DNA of 64,000 nt, taken from IMG/VR virus record IMGVR_UViG_3300044630_002618, positions 27,404 through 91,403 of that record; one strand, 5' to 3'. The stretch's first letter is position 1. The number at the start of each line of letters is the position of its first letter. The stretch comes from a virus. Position numbers and translations under genes: made by a program. The notes beneath the pieces were generated by a model. The model did not search any database, was not told where the DNA came from, and saw only the letters and a program-made list of their open reading frames with translations. This document shows, piece after piece, positions 8,630 through 18,049 of the stretch.

Positions 8630-10071
8630 GTGTGGCGAATAAACCAGCGAACGCGAATGCTTTTAGAAAGGATACTGAATGCACTAGTAGAACCATTAGG
8701 GGCCGTAGTACCTGCAACAGTACCCACATCAATAGTAGTAGTTGTACTACCAACAGGAACAGTAATATTAACTGATGTTGGTAGTGTAACTGTGGGGGTG
8801 CCACCAGAACTAGTAGTGCCAGTTGTAATGTCCGTAGGTGAATCTGATGTAAGAACCATTCCAGTACCACCGTAATTACCAGGATAATAATCCGCTTCAT
8901 AGTGGGGTGTATTTAGCGGAATTGATGATCTGATAGCAAAATACTTAGTACCACCTGGTACACCACCATAGGTATAGTGAGCATGTCCAGTACCAGACAT
9001 ACTCCCAGTTAAAGAGTAGTTAGTTGCAGGGTTACCAGTAATATTACCAAAACTCGTTGTTCCAGATTTGTTACCAACAACGGTGCTGTATGTATGGTCG
9101 TGGGCGGGAAGTTTAGCGAGGTCTAGGGTAGCCGTATTTGCTGAACTGGCTACCTTACCGTTAGTACTGATTTCTGCTGAGGTTGCCCCAACTACACCAG
9201 TTTCACCAGTTAAGTTTGGTAAGTAAAAAGTATCTCCACTAGTTGGGAATAAACCAGTAGATGGATTAGGAAAAGAATAACCAATAGCATTAAATAATGA
9301 TAGATATTTATTAGATTCGCCACTCTTAGATAATCCCTGACCGTTACACTCAAGATAAAAAGCGGCGTTTGGGGAGGCGGTGGTGTTATGCGTACCAGCA
9401 AAGGCAAAAATGCCACCAATGGGAATCTTTGCTCCTTCAACATCAACCGTTGTTGACAATGCCGACCAGCCACCCGAGGTCGTTCTAACATAAGTAACGC
9501 CACCAGAGATAACAGTATCTCCAATGACATCCTTAGCATTAGTTGTAGGAGCAGACGCAGATGCATAGGTAACGGGCGCTGAGTTTATGATGCGCTTGTC
9601 CACAATATTTGCGTCAGTTAAGGAACCCGATGGGATACGATATACAGTCGCAATCAGAGCATCAGTACTTGGGTAATAATTAGAACCAACTAAAGGACTA
9701 GTTCCACTAGCAAGAGTGTTAGTACTCTGTGGGAGCGTAGGGTTAGTATCGTTCTCAACGCCCGCTACCACCGTAAGTGCGGCGGTACTTCCTGCTAGAC
9801 GAACCACAACAAGGTCAAACCGTGTCTGAGTGGCTTGGGTGGAGAGAAAATTGTCCGCCGCAAAAGAGTAGGGCACTCCATTAATAATGGCTACACCAGC
9901 GGCAACATTTACTGTGTTGCCATCTGCAACCGTAACCCCACCGCCACTACGGATATAGTTCAGAGTGTTCCCAAGTGCTTCAAAGTCAACCGAGTCGGGT
10001 TCGGCTTGGTTAATGTTTGAATACTTGTTAGAAGACCCTGTCGCAGTAGCGTTGGGGACGATCAGTGCCAT
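8626..10071 (-). CDS. Tail-collar-type fibre protein
   Basis: A 481-aa protein. The first 200 residues are a beta-rich domain (FDLVVVRLAG and ALIATVYRIPSGS). A Phage Tail Collar-type domain follows: IPIGGIFAFAG, then FYLECNGQGLS, YLSLFNAIGYSF and TFYLPNLTG. The Gly/Thr-rich C-terminal part with AHDHTYS ends SIRVRWFIRHT, typical of trimeric short fibres. It probably binds the host or decorates the particle. It is oddly placed, between the capsid gene and the neck genes rather than with the main fibre cluster at 23-29 kb, so it could be a head or whisker fibre. Confidence 0.75.
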   Translation of the reverse strand: MALIVPNATATGSSNKYSNINQAEPDSVDFEALGNTLNYIRSGGGVTVADGNTVNVAAGVAIINGVPYSFAADNFLSTQATQTRFDLVVVRLAGSTAALTVVAGVENDTNPTLPQSTNTLASGTSPLVGSNYYPSTDALIATVYRIPSGSLTDANIVDKRIINSAPVTYASASAPTTNAKDVIGDTVISGGVTYVRTTSGGWSALSTTVDVEGAKIPIGGIFAFAGTHNTTASPNAAFYLECNGQGLSKSGESNKYLSLFNAIGYSFPNPSTGLFPTSGDTFYLPNLTGETGVVGATSAEISTNGKVASSANTATLDLAKLPAHDHTYSTVVGNKSGTTSFGNITGNPATNYSLTGSMSGTGHAHYTYGGVPGGTKYFAIRSSIPLNTPHYEADYYPGNYGGTGMVLTSDSPTDITTGTTSSGGTPTVTLPTSVNITVPVGSTTTTIDVGTVAGTTAPNGSTSAFSILSKSIRVRWFIRHT

Positions 10072-10079
10072 TAGTTACC

Positions 10080-10349
10080 TCAAACGGTGTCGTAGATGTT
10101 GGAGTGACGAACGAGGTAGTCGTACAAGTCACGGGGGAGTTTGTAGCGCTTACCATCTACAAAATCAAAAGTAGTGCGACCCCAATACATCTTCCATGTT
10201 CCCTTAACGCGGGCAACAACGAAGTTGTCATCAGAGTTACTTGCAGTGGCTGGTGCTACTGCCTTAGGTGTTTGTTCCAAGACTTCCACTGCTTCATCAA
10301 TGTCATCTTGTTGTTCTGCAAAAGCCATCGTATTTTTACGCGATGTCAT
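10080..10349 (-). CDS. Small hypothetical protein downstream of capsid gene
   Basis: An 89-aa protein with an acidic N-terminus and a basic, aromatic C-terminal half (FVDGKRYKLPRDLYDYLVRH). The start ATG 10349 has TAGGAG at good spacing. It lies after the hairpin that follows the capsid gene. Function unknown; a capsid accessory role is only a guess from position. Confidence 0.55.
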   Translation of the reverse strand: MTSRKNTMAFAEQQDDIDEAVEVLEQTPKAVAPATASNSDDNFVVARVKGTWKMYWGRTTFDFVDGKRYKLPRDLYDYLVRHSNIYDTV

Positions 10350-10386
10350 GGGTTTCTCCTATTGTTTGTTTTATGAAATTATTAAT

Positions 10387-10408
10387 GGTGGGGGATTTCT
10401 CCCCCACC
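10387..10408 (-). terminator. Hairpin after the capsid gene
   Basis: A perfect 9-bp stem (GGTGGGGGA / TCCCCCACC) with a GAAA loop on the transcript strand, 26 nt after the capsid stop. The following stretch is A/T-rich but has no clean U-run. It may end or protect the abundant capsid mRNA. Confidence 0.65.
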
Positions 10409-10433
10409 ACCAACATTAGTTTGATTCTAAGAA

Positions 10434-11543
10434 TCAGGAAATTGAACCACCGAGGGTGTTGATAACAACGCGGGATTCGTGAGTAATAACTCCGAAGCCC
10501 CAAATTGCGTACCAAGCCAAACCGTGTTCACGACCGAAGTCAATGACACCACCGTCACGGAGTTCCACTGGCAATGCAATGGCGTGACCAAATGCGTTGT
10601 CACCGATCATGATGGCGTTGTAAGCGTCAGCGTTCTCTTGGAAGCCCGCCGAAGCGTTGCTGTCAAGGGTTGCGCCAAGTTCGTACAACGGGGCGCCAGA
10701 CGCAGTTGCGTCCAAGCCCTTCTTGACCTGCGTGGTTTCAATGAACACGACATCGTAGATACGACCGATTTCACCGAGCATGAAGTTGCCAGGTGCGGCG
10801 TACTTCGTGACTTCAATGAATTCGGGCCAGTCGCGGAGCGAACGAGCCTGTGCGGGGTGAACGAAGCAGACATAGGTGTCGCCCAAACGCGGGATGTTCT
10901 GACCAGCAAGAACTTCAACTGCGTCCTTGATGGAAGCAGGCGAGAGGTAGCCAGGTGCAGAAGCCGAGCCGAGGGTACCAGCGTCGTACGGGCTGAGTGC
11001 GCCACGAGCCGAAGCGGCGGTGCGACCGAAGACAACTGACGGAGCGACAGCAGAGCCGCCACCGAAAGGAACGCCAGCCTTGTACAGCGTGTTACGGGCC
11101 TGGATGTCCATGCTCTGTGCCATGTGGCGACCGAGCAAGCGTGAAGACGAAGCCATGACATCGTCAAATGCCGCATTAAGCAAGAGTTCCGTAACGGCAA
11201 CTGCCTGACCATGTTCGGTCACTGTGATCTGAATCTGGCTTGCTGACAATGCGACAGGCTCCATACGCACACCTTCAGTGAGCGTGGCGCCTGCTGATTC
11301 GTCAACGCTGAGGTTGTTGTATCGCATGAAGTTGATGGTCAAACCAGGCTGAACGCCCAATTCGGTCTTCTTTACTGCGAACTGCTCAAAGCGCAGAACT
11401 GGCATGGCTTGGAACAAGATTTCCTTGGACCAAATTTGTTGAATTGCGGGTGAAAGAGTTGCGTCACTGGAATAACCGGTCGTGGTAATTGAACCAAGAC
11501 CTGCTCCGGTAATCGCACCTCCTACTGGGGCGGGAAGGGCCAT
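10434..11543 (-). CDS. Major capsid protein (N4 gp56-like)
   Basis: A 369-aa protein matching the N4 gp56-type capsid family. Shared features are an N-terminal arm with LSPAIQQIWSKEILFQAMPVL, the LTEGVRMEPVALS and ITVTEHGQAVAVTELL segments, and the VCFVHPAQARSLRD motif. It follows a coiled-coil scaffold gene. Start: ATG 11543 with CGGAGGA. Codon use is GC-richer than in the neighbouring genes, which fits a highly expressed gene. It forms the icosahedral shell. Confidence 0.9.
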   Translation of the reverse strand: MALPAPVGGAITGAGLGSITTTGYSSDATLSPAIQQIWSKEILFQAMPVLRFEQFAVKKTELGVQPGLTINFMRYNNLSVDESAGATLTEGVRMEPVALSASQIQITVTEHGQAVAVTELLLNAAFDDVMASSSRLLGRHMAQSMDIQARNTLYKAGVPFGGGSAVAPSVVFGRTAASARGALSPYDAGTLGSASAPGYLSPASIKDAVEVLAGQNIPRLGDTYVCFVHPAQARSLRDWPEFIEVTKYAAPGNFMLGEIGRIYDVVFIETTQVKKGLDATASGAPLYELGATLDSNASAGFQENADAYNAIMIGDNAFGHAIALPVELRDGGVIDFGREHGLAWYAIWGFGVITHESRVVINTLGGSIS

Positions 11544-11586
11544 TTTAATATCCTCCGTGGATAGTTAGTTGTTGGGTTATTTGGTT

Positions 11587-12372
11587 TTAGAAACGGCCTC
11601 GGGAGTTCCGAGTCGCTTGCATGAGCCGTTCGCGCATTTTCGTGTACTGATCCATCGGCATATTACGGATATCATCCGCAGACATCGTTTGGTATTCCTG
11701 TTGGTTGTCCATTGGCCCAGTCGGGGGCGCAGTTACCTGCGGTCCCCGCAGACGACCACTTTGTGAGGTTGCCTGTTGGATTGATTCAATTATAGCACTA
11801 CTACGATCACGAAGTACTGCAATACTGTTTTCAATATCTTCTTCACTATTACCCGCAATGAGGTCAATCAATTCCGGGATAATTGTTTCTTGTTCTTCCG
11901 TCAAACGACGCTGACGATAAGACTCAATTTGCTGGATGCGGCGTTCTTTTTCAAGAAGCGCTTCCTGCACCTGGCGCTGTTGTTCCATGTCTTCAAACTT
12001 GGAACGCCATTCCTGCTCAACCTGGTTAATGCGTTGGTTGAACTCATCTTCGCGCTTGGCGAGGAGTTCTTTTGCGCTGAGTTCTTGGATTTCGCGCTGG
12101 CGGAGGATTTCAGCCTCAGTCTTGGCGCGCTCATCGGCTTCTTTGCGAGCGGCTTCGCGCTCCTGAGCGATGATGCTCAATTGCTCCTCAAGGGTCTTGA
12201 CACGACCGTCAGCGTCTTCAACGCGTCGGTACAACTTGTCCTTCTCCTGACGGCGAATTGCTTCAACCTCAGTCTCAGAGAACACGCGACCCTCAGTCTT
12301 GGGGGTTTGCTGTTCTTGGGGTGTGCTTTCAACGGGGATCATAATCCCGTCACCATTAAAGGCGTTACTCAT
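11587..12372 (-). CDS. Capsid scaffolding protein
   Basis: A 261-aa, highly charged protein made almost entirely of a long coiled coil (about residues 30-180, rich in Glu, Arg, Gln and Lys), then a helical segment (ELIDLIAGNSEEDIENSIAV) and a Pro/Gln-rich tail. This pattern between portal and capsid genes is typical of scaffolds that guide prohead assembly. The tail RERLMQATRNSRGRF is basic, as expected for capsid contact. Start: ATG 12372 with AAGGA. Confidence 0.8.
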   Translation of the reverse strand: MSNAFNGDGIMIPVESTPQEQQTPKTEGRVFSETEVEAIRRQEKDKLYRRVEDADGRVKTLEEQLSIIAQEREAARKEADERAKTEAEILRQREIQELSAKELLAKREDEFNQRINQVEQEWRSKFEDMEQQRQVQEALLEKERRIQQIESYRQRRLTEEQETIIPELIDLIAGNSEEDIENSIAVLRDRSSAIIESIQQATSQSGRLRGPQVTAPPTGPMDNQQEYQTMSADDIRNMPMDQYTKMRERLMQATRNSRGRF

Positions 12373-12425
12373 TTTCCTTACCTCTTTGTTGTTGGGCTTT
12401 TATTAGCAATTGTTAAATAACGGTT

Positions 12426-14099
12426 TTATTCTTCGTCGGGCACACGACGCTGGGCAAGCCTTGCTCCGTATGCTCGTTGGATTATGTTGTTAATCATCTG
12501 TCCTTCGGCGTCACCGATCTCTCCCATAGGAGGACCTGCTTGTCCTTCGGCTGTGTTTTCACCACCAGATACTACACTATTCTCTCCACCTTGTCCGGGG
12601 AAAATACCAGTAGTAATCATTACTGCCTGTTGTATTTGAGCGCGCACCATATCTAGTGCACCTTGGTCCAATGCGTCGTCACGCAATTCCTCAAAGATTT
12701 CAAGCAATTTCTCTCGTGGGAACTCTTCACCAAGAGCGCGCAATGCACCTTCCTTGGATTCTAAACCAAGAGCCATCTTGGCTTGAACTTCGTTAAGTTT
12801 GATAAGAACATCAACAGGCAATGGCTCAGGCCAGTGGACTTGAGTCTGGTAGGTAACGGGGTCGGCGGGGTCAAGTTCGTATGCCTGGTCAGGTTCGGGC
12901 ATTGCCGCAAGGCTTGGGTTGTACTGAAGCATTTGCGATTCAAAGACAGCCGCAGTACGGATGATTACTTCATTGATCTTTTCTAGACCCTTAGTGAAGT
13001 GAATCTTCTTTTGGTTGTACTTATTCATCATTGGCTGGTATTGGATAGCCAATGCCACGCCTGATGTATTAGAGACTGGTTGGAACTGACCTAAGGCTGT
13101 TTCAGGTACGCCAGTAATTTCATGCATGGCGCGCTTAATGAACTGAATGTATTCCAGTGCACCAGCCATGTTTCCGCTGGATTCAAGGTTGAACACACTG
13201 GCTTCCTTAGGAAGACCAGCCCAGACCTTCTTAGGTCCACGCTCCAACTGGCTTGCCTTGGCGCCAGTGATGATAGTGACTGGTGCGGCGTGGTAGTTGA
13301 TGATGTCCGATACTTCGGTCATCTTTTCGTTTAGTTCGCGGTTCAGAGAGATGATGTCCCAAATGTCTGACTGACCCCATGGTGATGACGAGATAGTCAT
13401 GTTAGGGATATGGACAATCGGGATAACACCAATTGCATTGTCGTACTGATCAATCAGTTCATCATTAATGTACTGCTCTACGGAATCCTCAGTCAGGATT
13501 TCGGTAAAGGTGTACACCTGACGGGTGCCCTCAGGGCTGGTGCCCCAAAAGCGGTACTTCAACTTGAACCGCAGGATGCGATCACGGTCGTGTGGGTGAT
13601 ACTCGGGGAAACAATGCGCTGGGTTCAGCGGGATAATACGGATACGACCAGCATGGGTAATACCAGCAGAGTCAATAAAGGGTTCTTCGTAGGCGACTTT
13701 GACGAAGCAGTCACCAGTTACACCAGCCAATTGACCCATTTCCCATAAGACATAGTGCTTAGAGTTATGTTGTTCCCATACTGTTTGTAGCAAATGCGGA
13801 ATAATGGCTGCGTTCTGTTCTGGCGTTTTGAACTGGATACCCTTACCAAAGCAGAAGTTAGTGATGTAGTCCGACATGGTGCGGACATAGTTCATCGTGA
13901 TGTTCTGTTCGCCCATCTCACGACGGTAAGACCAGTGGTGACCGAGGTACCATGCCCAGCACGATGAATAGCGGTTTAGGCGCGGTCCATGTACTTCAAA
14001 TTCCTCATCGGCTAATTCCACCAAGCCCAAAGGCGAGATAGAAACCGTGAGGTCACTGGATGATGCTCTATAGGATGGTGACCAAAAGTCAACGGGCAT
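12426..14099 (-). CDS. Portal protein
   Basis: A 557-aa protein just upstream of the scaffold and capsid genes. It has the portal features GDCFVKVAYEEP, SLNRELNEKMTEVSDIINYH and HEITGVPETALGQFQPVSNTS, followed by a long helix and the C-terminal acidic region. Twelve copies would form the DNA channel at one vertex. The start ATG 14099 lies just after the previous stop, with AAGGA about 9 nt before it. Confidence 0.85.
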   Translation of the reverse strand: MPVDFWSPSYRASSSDLTVSISPLGLVELADEEFEVHGPRLNRYSSCWAWYLGHHWSYRREMGEQNITMNYVRTMSDYITNFCFGKGIQFKTPEQNAAIIPHLLQTVWEQHNSKHYVLWEMGQLAGVTGDCFVKVAYEEPFIDSAGITHAGRIRIIPLNPAHCFPEYHPHDRDRILRFKLKYRFWGTSPEGTRQVYTFTEILTEDSVEQYINDELIDQYDNAIGVIPIVHIPNMTISSSPWGQSDIWDIISLNRELNEKMTEVSDIINYHAAPVTIITGAKASQLERGPKKVWAGLPKEASVFNLESSGNMAGALEYIQFIKRAMHEITGVPETALGQFQPVSNTSGVALAIQYQPMMNKYNQKKIHFTKGLEKINEVIIRTAAVFESQMLQYNPSLAAMPEPDQAYELDPADPVTYQTQVHWPEPLPVDVLIKLNEVQAKMALGLESKEGALRALGEEFPREKLLEIFEELRDDALDQGALDMVRAQIQQAVMITTGIFPGQGGENSVVSGGENTAEGQAGPPMGEIGDAEGQMINNIIQRAYGARLAQRRVPDEE

Positions 14100-14104
14100 T
14101 GGGG

Positions 14105-14752
14105 TTAATCCTTAGGTAATCCGAGTTGTTCGGCTAAAATTGATGCTTCTACGCCGACCATTTCTTGACGAGGTGGAAGAATGCTTACACGGCGTCGTCC
14201 CGATGTGGGGTCAATGCCCTTGTCTGTCACAAGGGGTGAAGTTCCCTCATGCCAAAATTGCTCTGGATGTAGGTGCGTAGGGATTTTTATGTCACCGATA
14301 TATGGGGTTTTGGCATTAGGGCCAACATTCCCTATGGAATCTTGACGACCCAATGCCCCAATTTGCATAGCGGCTTCAAGACCACCAGCAGTTTTTGGTA
14401 GTGCTACAGAGGTATCTTGCTGGACAATGCCAGTTGACGGGTCATGCCAGCCACCTTGAATCATATTTGCGCCTGGGGAACCCAGTACATCTGCGTTTCG
14501 TCGGTTAAAGTCAAGAAGTTGGGTAGTTGCAGGTTCAGAGGGGTCTACTGGAACTTCAGCCCCGCGACCTGATTCGGGTGCATAACCAACAGAAAGAACA
14601 TTACGAGCAGGACCACCTGCACCACGACCAGATGTGCGTATAGAAAACCCATCATCAGGCTTTTGTGGTCCATGCTTTGCAATTTCAGCGGGTGACAATT
14701 CACCACGACGAGTATCAGCGCGTGATCCTCTATTCCTACGGCGTAGACCCAT
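14105..14752 (-). CDS. Hypothetical protein upstream of portal
   Basis: A 215-aa protein with a very basic N-terminus (GLRRRNRGSRADTRRGE), then Gly/Pro-rich and weakly structured. I recognise no family. The start ATG 14752 overlaps the previous stop as TGATG. Its place between phosphoesterase and portal suggests a head-related role, which the sequence does not prove. Confidence 0.6.
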   Translation of the reverse strand: MGLRRRNRGSRADTRRGELSPAEIAKHGPQKPDDGFSIRTSGRGAGGPARNVLSVGYAPESGRGAEVPVDPSEPATTQLLDFNRRNADVLGSPGANMIQGGWHDPSTGIVQQDTSVALPKTAGGLEAAMQIGALGRQDSIGNVGPNAKTPYIGDIKIPTHLHPEQFWHEGTSPLVTDKGIDPTSGRRRVSILPPRQEMVGVEASILAEQLGLPKD

Positions 14753-15033
14753 CAACTGTCCCCTGACTTCTTTATCTTTACGGGAGTAATAGACCTAATC
14801 ATACCACGAGGAATATGCATAGGATTTGAACAAATAAGTATACCATCATCGTCATAATAGAAGGACGAGTACAAGGTCAGGTACTTCTCGGCATATTCAT
14901 CTATAACCCAGCCAATAGTAATGGGGTCAATAATGCGTGGTTCGTATTTGGCTGGGTCAATCCAACCACCAGGTCCGTCAAAGGCGTCATCCCAAACGAC
15001 AACAACTGCCTTAAGGTTTTCCTTGTCAGACAT
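14752..15033 (-). CDS. Hypothetical protein
   Basis: A 93-aa protein with WDDAFDGPGGWIDPAKYEPR, a YYDDDGILICSNPMHIPRGM segment and a basic end. The start was chosen for the GGTGGGGG before ATG 15033. An alternative ATG at 15051 forms an ATGA overlap with the upstream gene, so the true start is unsettled. No family recognised. Confidence 0.55.
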   Translation of the reverse strand: MSDKENLKAVVVVWDDAFDGPGGWIDPAKYEPRIIDPITIGWVIDEYAEKYLTLYSSFYYDDDGILICSNPMHIPRGMIRSITPVKIKKSGDS

Positions 15034-15047
15034 ACGACCCCCACCAA

Positions 15048-16193
15048 TCATTCCGGAGAGTAAACCTTACCACGGAAAAAAGCGGTCTTATTATGGATAG
15101 GTATCTGTTCATACCAAAAGGCGCCTTCACCATCCTCATAAGATACAACCGCTAGACCCTGTTGCCAGTCCTCCACAATGGTCATTGGGCGACCGTCTAG
15201 GTCAATACCGCCCTTAGTGCTGGGTACGGCACCGTCACAGCGGGCTAGTGTCCCTGGGGACGCCGCCATGATGGTCTTTGCCCCATCCCAGTCTTCTCGT
15301 GACCGTTCAGCCCATTCCCTACGGTGAATGTGCCCGTAGATGACGGATACCTTGCTGTCGTTGAGGTAGGCGTGGGCGGTTGAACCGTTAGACCTGACCT
15401 TGTTTCCGTGGATGACTTTGAGCCTTTGATTAATCCATACTTGTCCAGCAGGGTAGCCAGCCACATAATTAACCCCGTAATCATTGAAACGGCATAGGTA
15501 AGGCACACTAAGGCAAGGCCAAGAATCCGGAGTGTTCCCCCGACGCAAGCCGAACGAAACCTTTGCATTGTCCAAGATGAAGTTGACGAGGCGTTCTTCA
15601 TGGTTACCTGAAATCCAATCTATGACGGCGTTTGGTGCGACGGCTCGTAACTCAGCGCACAGAGTCGTAGCGCGGTCAATAGACGCCTGAGTGGTAATTG
15701 CATATGCTGGGCTGAGACGGTACTTACCGAACTCAGGAAAGTCAAGGTTGTCACCGACCATGATGATTCGGTCAGGGTTCAACTTCTTGATAATCGCCAT
15801 GGAGATAGAGAGAGCCTCTTCGTCATGGGTGGGTTCAAGACTCCCGTCAGCATTTCGGTAGTAACCGATCTGCATGTCAGGGAGGATAACCGCTACTTTG
15901 TATCCCTCTGTATTACTTTGTATTACTTTGCGTACTGGGAGTTTGATTGACGGCCCTGGTTGTACCACGGGCCAATCAGGTCCTTCAGCCCACTTGGGAT
16001 TGAATTGGATACCCATGAGGTCGTGAACCTCAGCCTGACCTTGGTCATTCTTAGTGAGTGACTGGTAGAGGGATACGCGCTTGATTGATCCCACTTCTTC
16101 AACATCAATGTTATTGCGGTTTAATAACTCCGCAATCTTTCCCAATGTTGCTTTTGCTGGGGGTGTTCCTAGATCATCACTAAGGCTTGCCAC
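15048..16193 (-). CDS. Calcineurin-like metallophosphoesterase
   Basis: A 381-aa protein with metallophosphoesterase motifs in order: ILPDMQIG (metal ligand Asp), IIMVGDNLDF, WISGNHEER, LKVIHGNKV and VSVIYGHIHRREW. It would hydrolyse a phosphodiester or phosphomonoester using two metals; the substrate cannot be told. The first 110 residues are an extra domain. The start is GTG 16193, overlapping the end of the HTH gene by 14 nt. Phosphoesterases of this kind occur near the terminase-portal genes of other actinophages. Confidence 0.8.
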   Translation of the reverse strand: MASLSDDLGTPPAKATLGKIAELLNRNNIDVEEVGSIKRVSLYQSLTKNDQGQAEVHDLMGIQFNPKWAEGPDWPVVQPGPSIKLPVRKVIQSNTEGYKVAVILPDMQIGYYRNADGSLEPTHDEEALSISMAIIKKLNPDRIIMVGDNLDFPEFGKYRLSPAYAITTQASIDRATTLCAELRAVAPNAVIDWISGNHEERLVNFILDNAKVSFGLRRGNTPDSWPCLSVPYLCRFNDYGVNYVAGYPAGQVWINQRLKVIHGNKVRSNGSTAHAYLNDSKVSVIYGHIHRREWAERSREDWDGAKTIMAASPGTLARCDGAVPSTKGGIDLDGRPMTIVEDWQQGLAVVSYEDGEGAFWYEQIPIHNKTAFFRGKVYSPE

Positions 16194-16446
16194 AACTGCA
16201 CTTCCCCTTTATATGTCGTTCTATGGTGCTTCGGCTAATTTGATGTCCGTGCTTAACTAGCACATTCGCTAACCACATAGAAGAATATACCTTAGACCTA
16301 CCCTTACCGGGGTCAGTCATAATTCTTTCTAATGCAGTATTTAGTGCGGTTAGTTCATCTCCGTGAAGTTCGTCCCTGAGAGTGGCAATACCACACCCCC
16401 AATTAATTGGACCACGCGAGAGCAATTCATTACTTAACTCGCTCAA
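16180..16446 (-). CDS. Small HTH-like protein with C-terminal Cys motif
   Basis: An 88-aa protein. The segment MWLANVLVKHGHQISRSTIERH looks like a helix-turn-helix, followed by a CxC tail (KGKCSCGKP). The TTG start at 16446 has AAGGAG 7 nt upstream. Similar small actinophage proteins bind DNA, and a small-terminase role is possible because the large terminase has no obvious partner nearby. That link is inference. Confidence 0.6.
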   Translation of the reverse strand: MSELSNELLSRGPINWGCGIATLRDELHGDELTALNTALERIMTDPGKGRSKVYSSMWLANVLVKHGHQISRSTIERHIKGKCSCGKP

Positions 16447-16588
16447 CTTTCTGCTCCTTATTGTGTGACATTTTCTGGATTCCTCCAAGAACTGATATCA
16501 ACCGTAGCACCTCTTGCTCCTCTGTGTGACCACGAGGCGCAAGTCTCGTAAGATATTGTGTAATTAATGCGGCATCTGACGGGCGCAT
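16430..16588 (-). CDS. Small hypothetical protein
   Basis: A 52-aa ORF (MRPSDAALITQYLTRLAPRG, then EEQEVLRLISVLGG and a charged tail) with an excellent AGAAGGAG ribosome site. It overlaps the start of the HTH gene by 17 nt, suggesting coupling. Function unknown. Confidence 0.6.
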   Translation of the reverse strand: MRPSDAALITQYLTRLAPRGHTEEQEVLRLISVLGGIQKMSHNKEQKVERVK

Positions 16589-16654
16589 ACTCTCTCCTTC
16601 TACTGGGAAGGAAAGGTTATCAGAGCCTAGAAAGTACTGTTATTGCGATAACAA

Positions 16655-18049
16655 TTAGAACAATGTAAGTTGTCCTCTTTCTTCAGGAGTAGGTGGTGCT
16701 TTGACTTCTGCTACTGGTGACTTACTTGCTTCTTTGGCTGCTTTTTTGGCGTCCTTAGCAAGTTGTTTTTGGGCTGCGTTGTACTCTTCATCTTCGCCAA
16801 GTACATGTCGCCGCTCTTCCACCCATGCAATGGCTTGGGCGGCTCGGGGAGTAATATGCTCATCATCAAAACTAAAATGCTCGGCGGATTGGCGGGTGGC
16901 TTCTTCATTGTAGGCATGCCTAATCTCTTCAGTTTTAACTGACGGATCAAAGGTCTTTGTACCTTTTGCAGGCTGTACAATATTTTGTGCTTCTCTTGAG
17001 GTTGCCCCTGTAGTACCCTGTCGGGCGGCTTCTTTAGCACTTAGGTGATTCATTGCGTAATCTTCAACTGCCTCGTCAGACTTTGATGGATCAAATCCAG
17101 TTTCTTCAGCCGCGGACCATAAATGACTCTGATGAAATGTTCTTGTTCTACCTTTTCCATTGCCTTCTACAAATGTGGGTGCTTGTGCCCTTCTTCGGAA
17201 TATTTCATTATTAAAAGCATTTTCTTCTGGACTAGCGAGTTGGATTGCTCGTGAGAAATTACGAGTCTTAGGGACTGCTCCTACTTGATTTACTTCATCA
17301 AATGTTTTTCCGCGAACAACAGCAACAGCCTTAGTTGCAATCTTACGGCCCGCTGAATTTAAAGTTACTCCAGTAACTTCTCTTGAAAGGTGTCTTTCAT
17401 CAAGAGGTACAGGATTATTTTGCGGTATACCGTGCTTGTCTCTAATCGCTTGACTCTCAGCATAACCAAGGTGAGCAACACCTTCATCTGATAAATCACC
17501 AATGCGTTGTTCCCCTGCGGCAATGTCGGGATTACCCATGTGGGGAACCATCCCAGGTGTAATTTCTACCATACGATCTGGGTTTCCAGCAATACGGCCC
17601 GCCGATTCAGTGGCTATTCTTTCTTGTTTTGGTGTATTCTTGACACTTAGTACACCAGCGGCATCAACGATGCTACCAATGCGTGTGCCAGTTCTGTTAG
17701 CAACATCACGATAGCCAGATTGGTGATCTGTGTACCAATCATAACCTTCAGGAGTATATGAACCCGCGGGTAGACGCCCAATTGCGGCTTGAATGGCGTT
17801 CACACGACTTGCTACAGAATCAGCCATGAGTATTGGATGACCATACGCCTTCATACCAGCATCTGCCATTGAACGATCAATATGTTCTCTGTCTTCAACA
17901 GGAAAATCTCTATATGATACGGCTTTTTTTGGGACAATATACCCTGGATCAACTAAACTTTCTGTATTGGTAGTATCACGCTTTGGCGTTGCCAGACGCT
18001 TCTTTGGTGCTGCTGGTGCTGGTGCTGATGTTTCTTTTTTCTTAGCCAT
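16655..18049 (-). CDS. Hypothetical protein ending in a clamp-binding-like QLTLF
   Basis: A 464-aa protein with a Lys/Ala/Pro-rich N-terminus. A segment around residues 105-150 (YDWYTDHQSGYRDVANRTG and AGVLSVKNTPKQERIA) recalls a widespread actinophage family with the pattern WY..A...G....AGV.A.LSP. Near residue 290 lies APTFVEGNGKGRTRTFHQSH. The last residues are EERGQLTLF, a near-consensus beta-clamp-binding pentapeptide at the free C-terminus. Start ATG 18049 overlaps the previous stop as TGATG. Function unknown. Confidence 0.7.
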   Translation of the reverse strand: MAKKKETSAPAPAAPKKRLATPKRDTTNTESLVDPGYIVPKKAVSYRDFPVEDREHIDRSMADAGMKAYGHPILMADSVASRVNAIQAAIGRLPAGSYTPEGYDWYTDHQSGYRDVANRTGTRIGSIVDAAGVLSVKNTPKQERIATESAGRIAGNPDRMVEITPGMVPHMGNPDIAAGEQRIGDLSDEGVAHLGYAESQAIRDKHGIPQNNPVPLDERHLSREVTGVTLNSAGRKIATKAVAVVRGKTFDEVNQVGAVPKTRNFSRAIQLASPEENAFNNEIFRRRAQAPTFVEGNGKGRTRTFHQSHLWSAAEETGFDPSKSDEAVEDYAMNHLSAKEAARQGTTGATSREAQNIVQPAKGTKTFDPSVKTEEIRHAYNEEATRQSAEHFSFDDEHITPRAAQAIAWVEERRHVLGEDEEYNAAQKQLAKDAKKAAKEASKSPVAEVKAPPTPEERGQLTLF

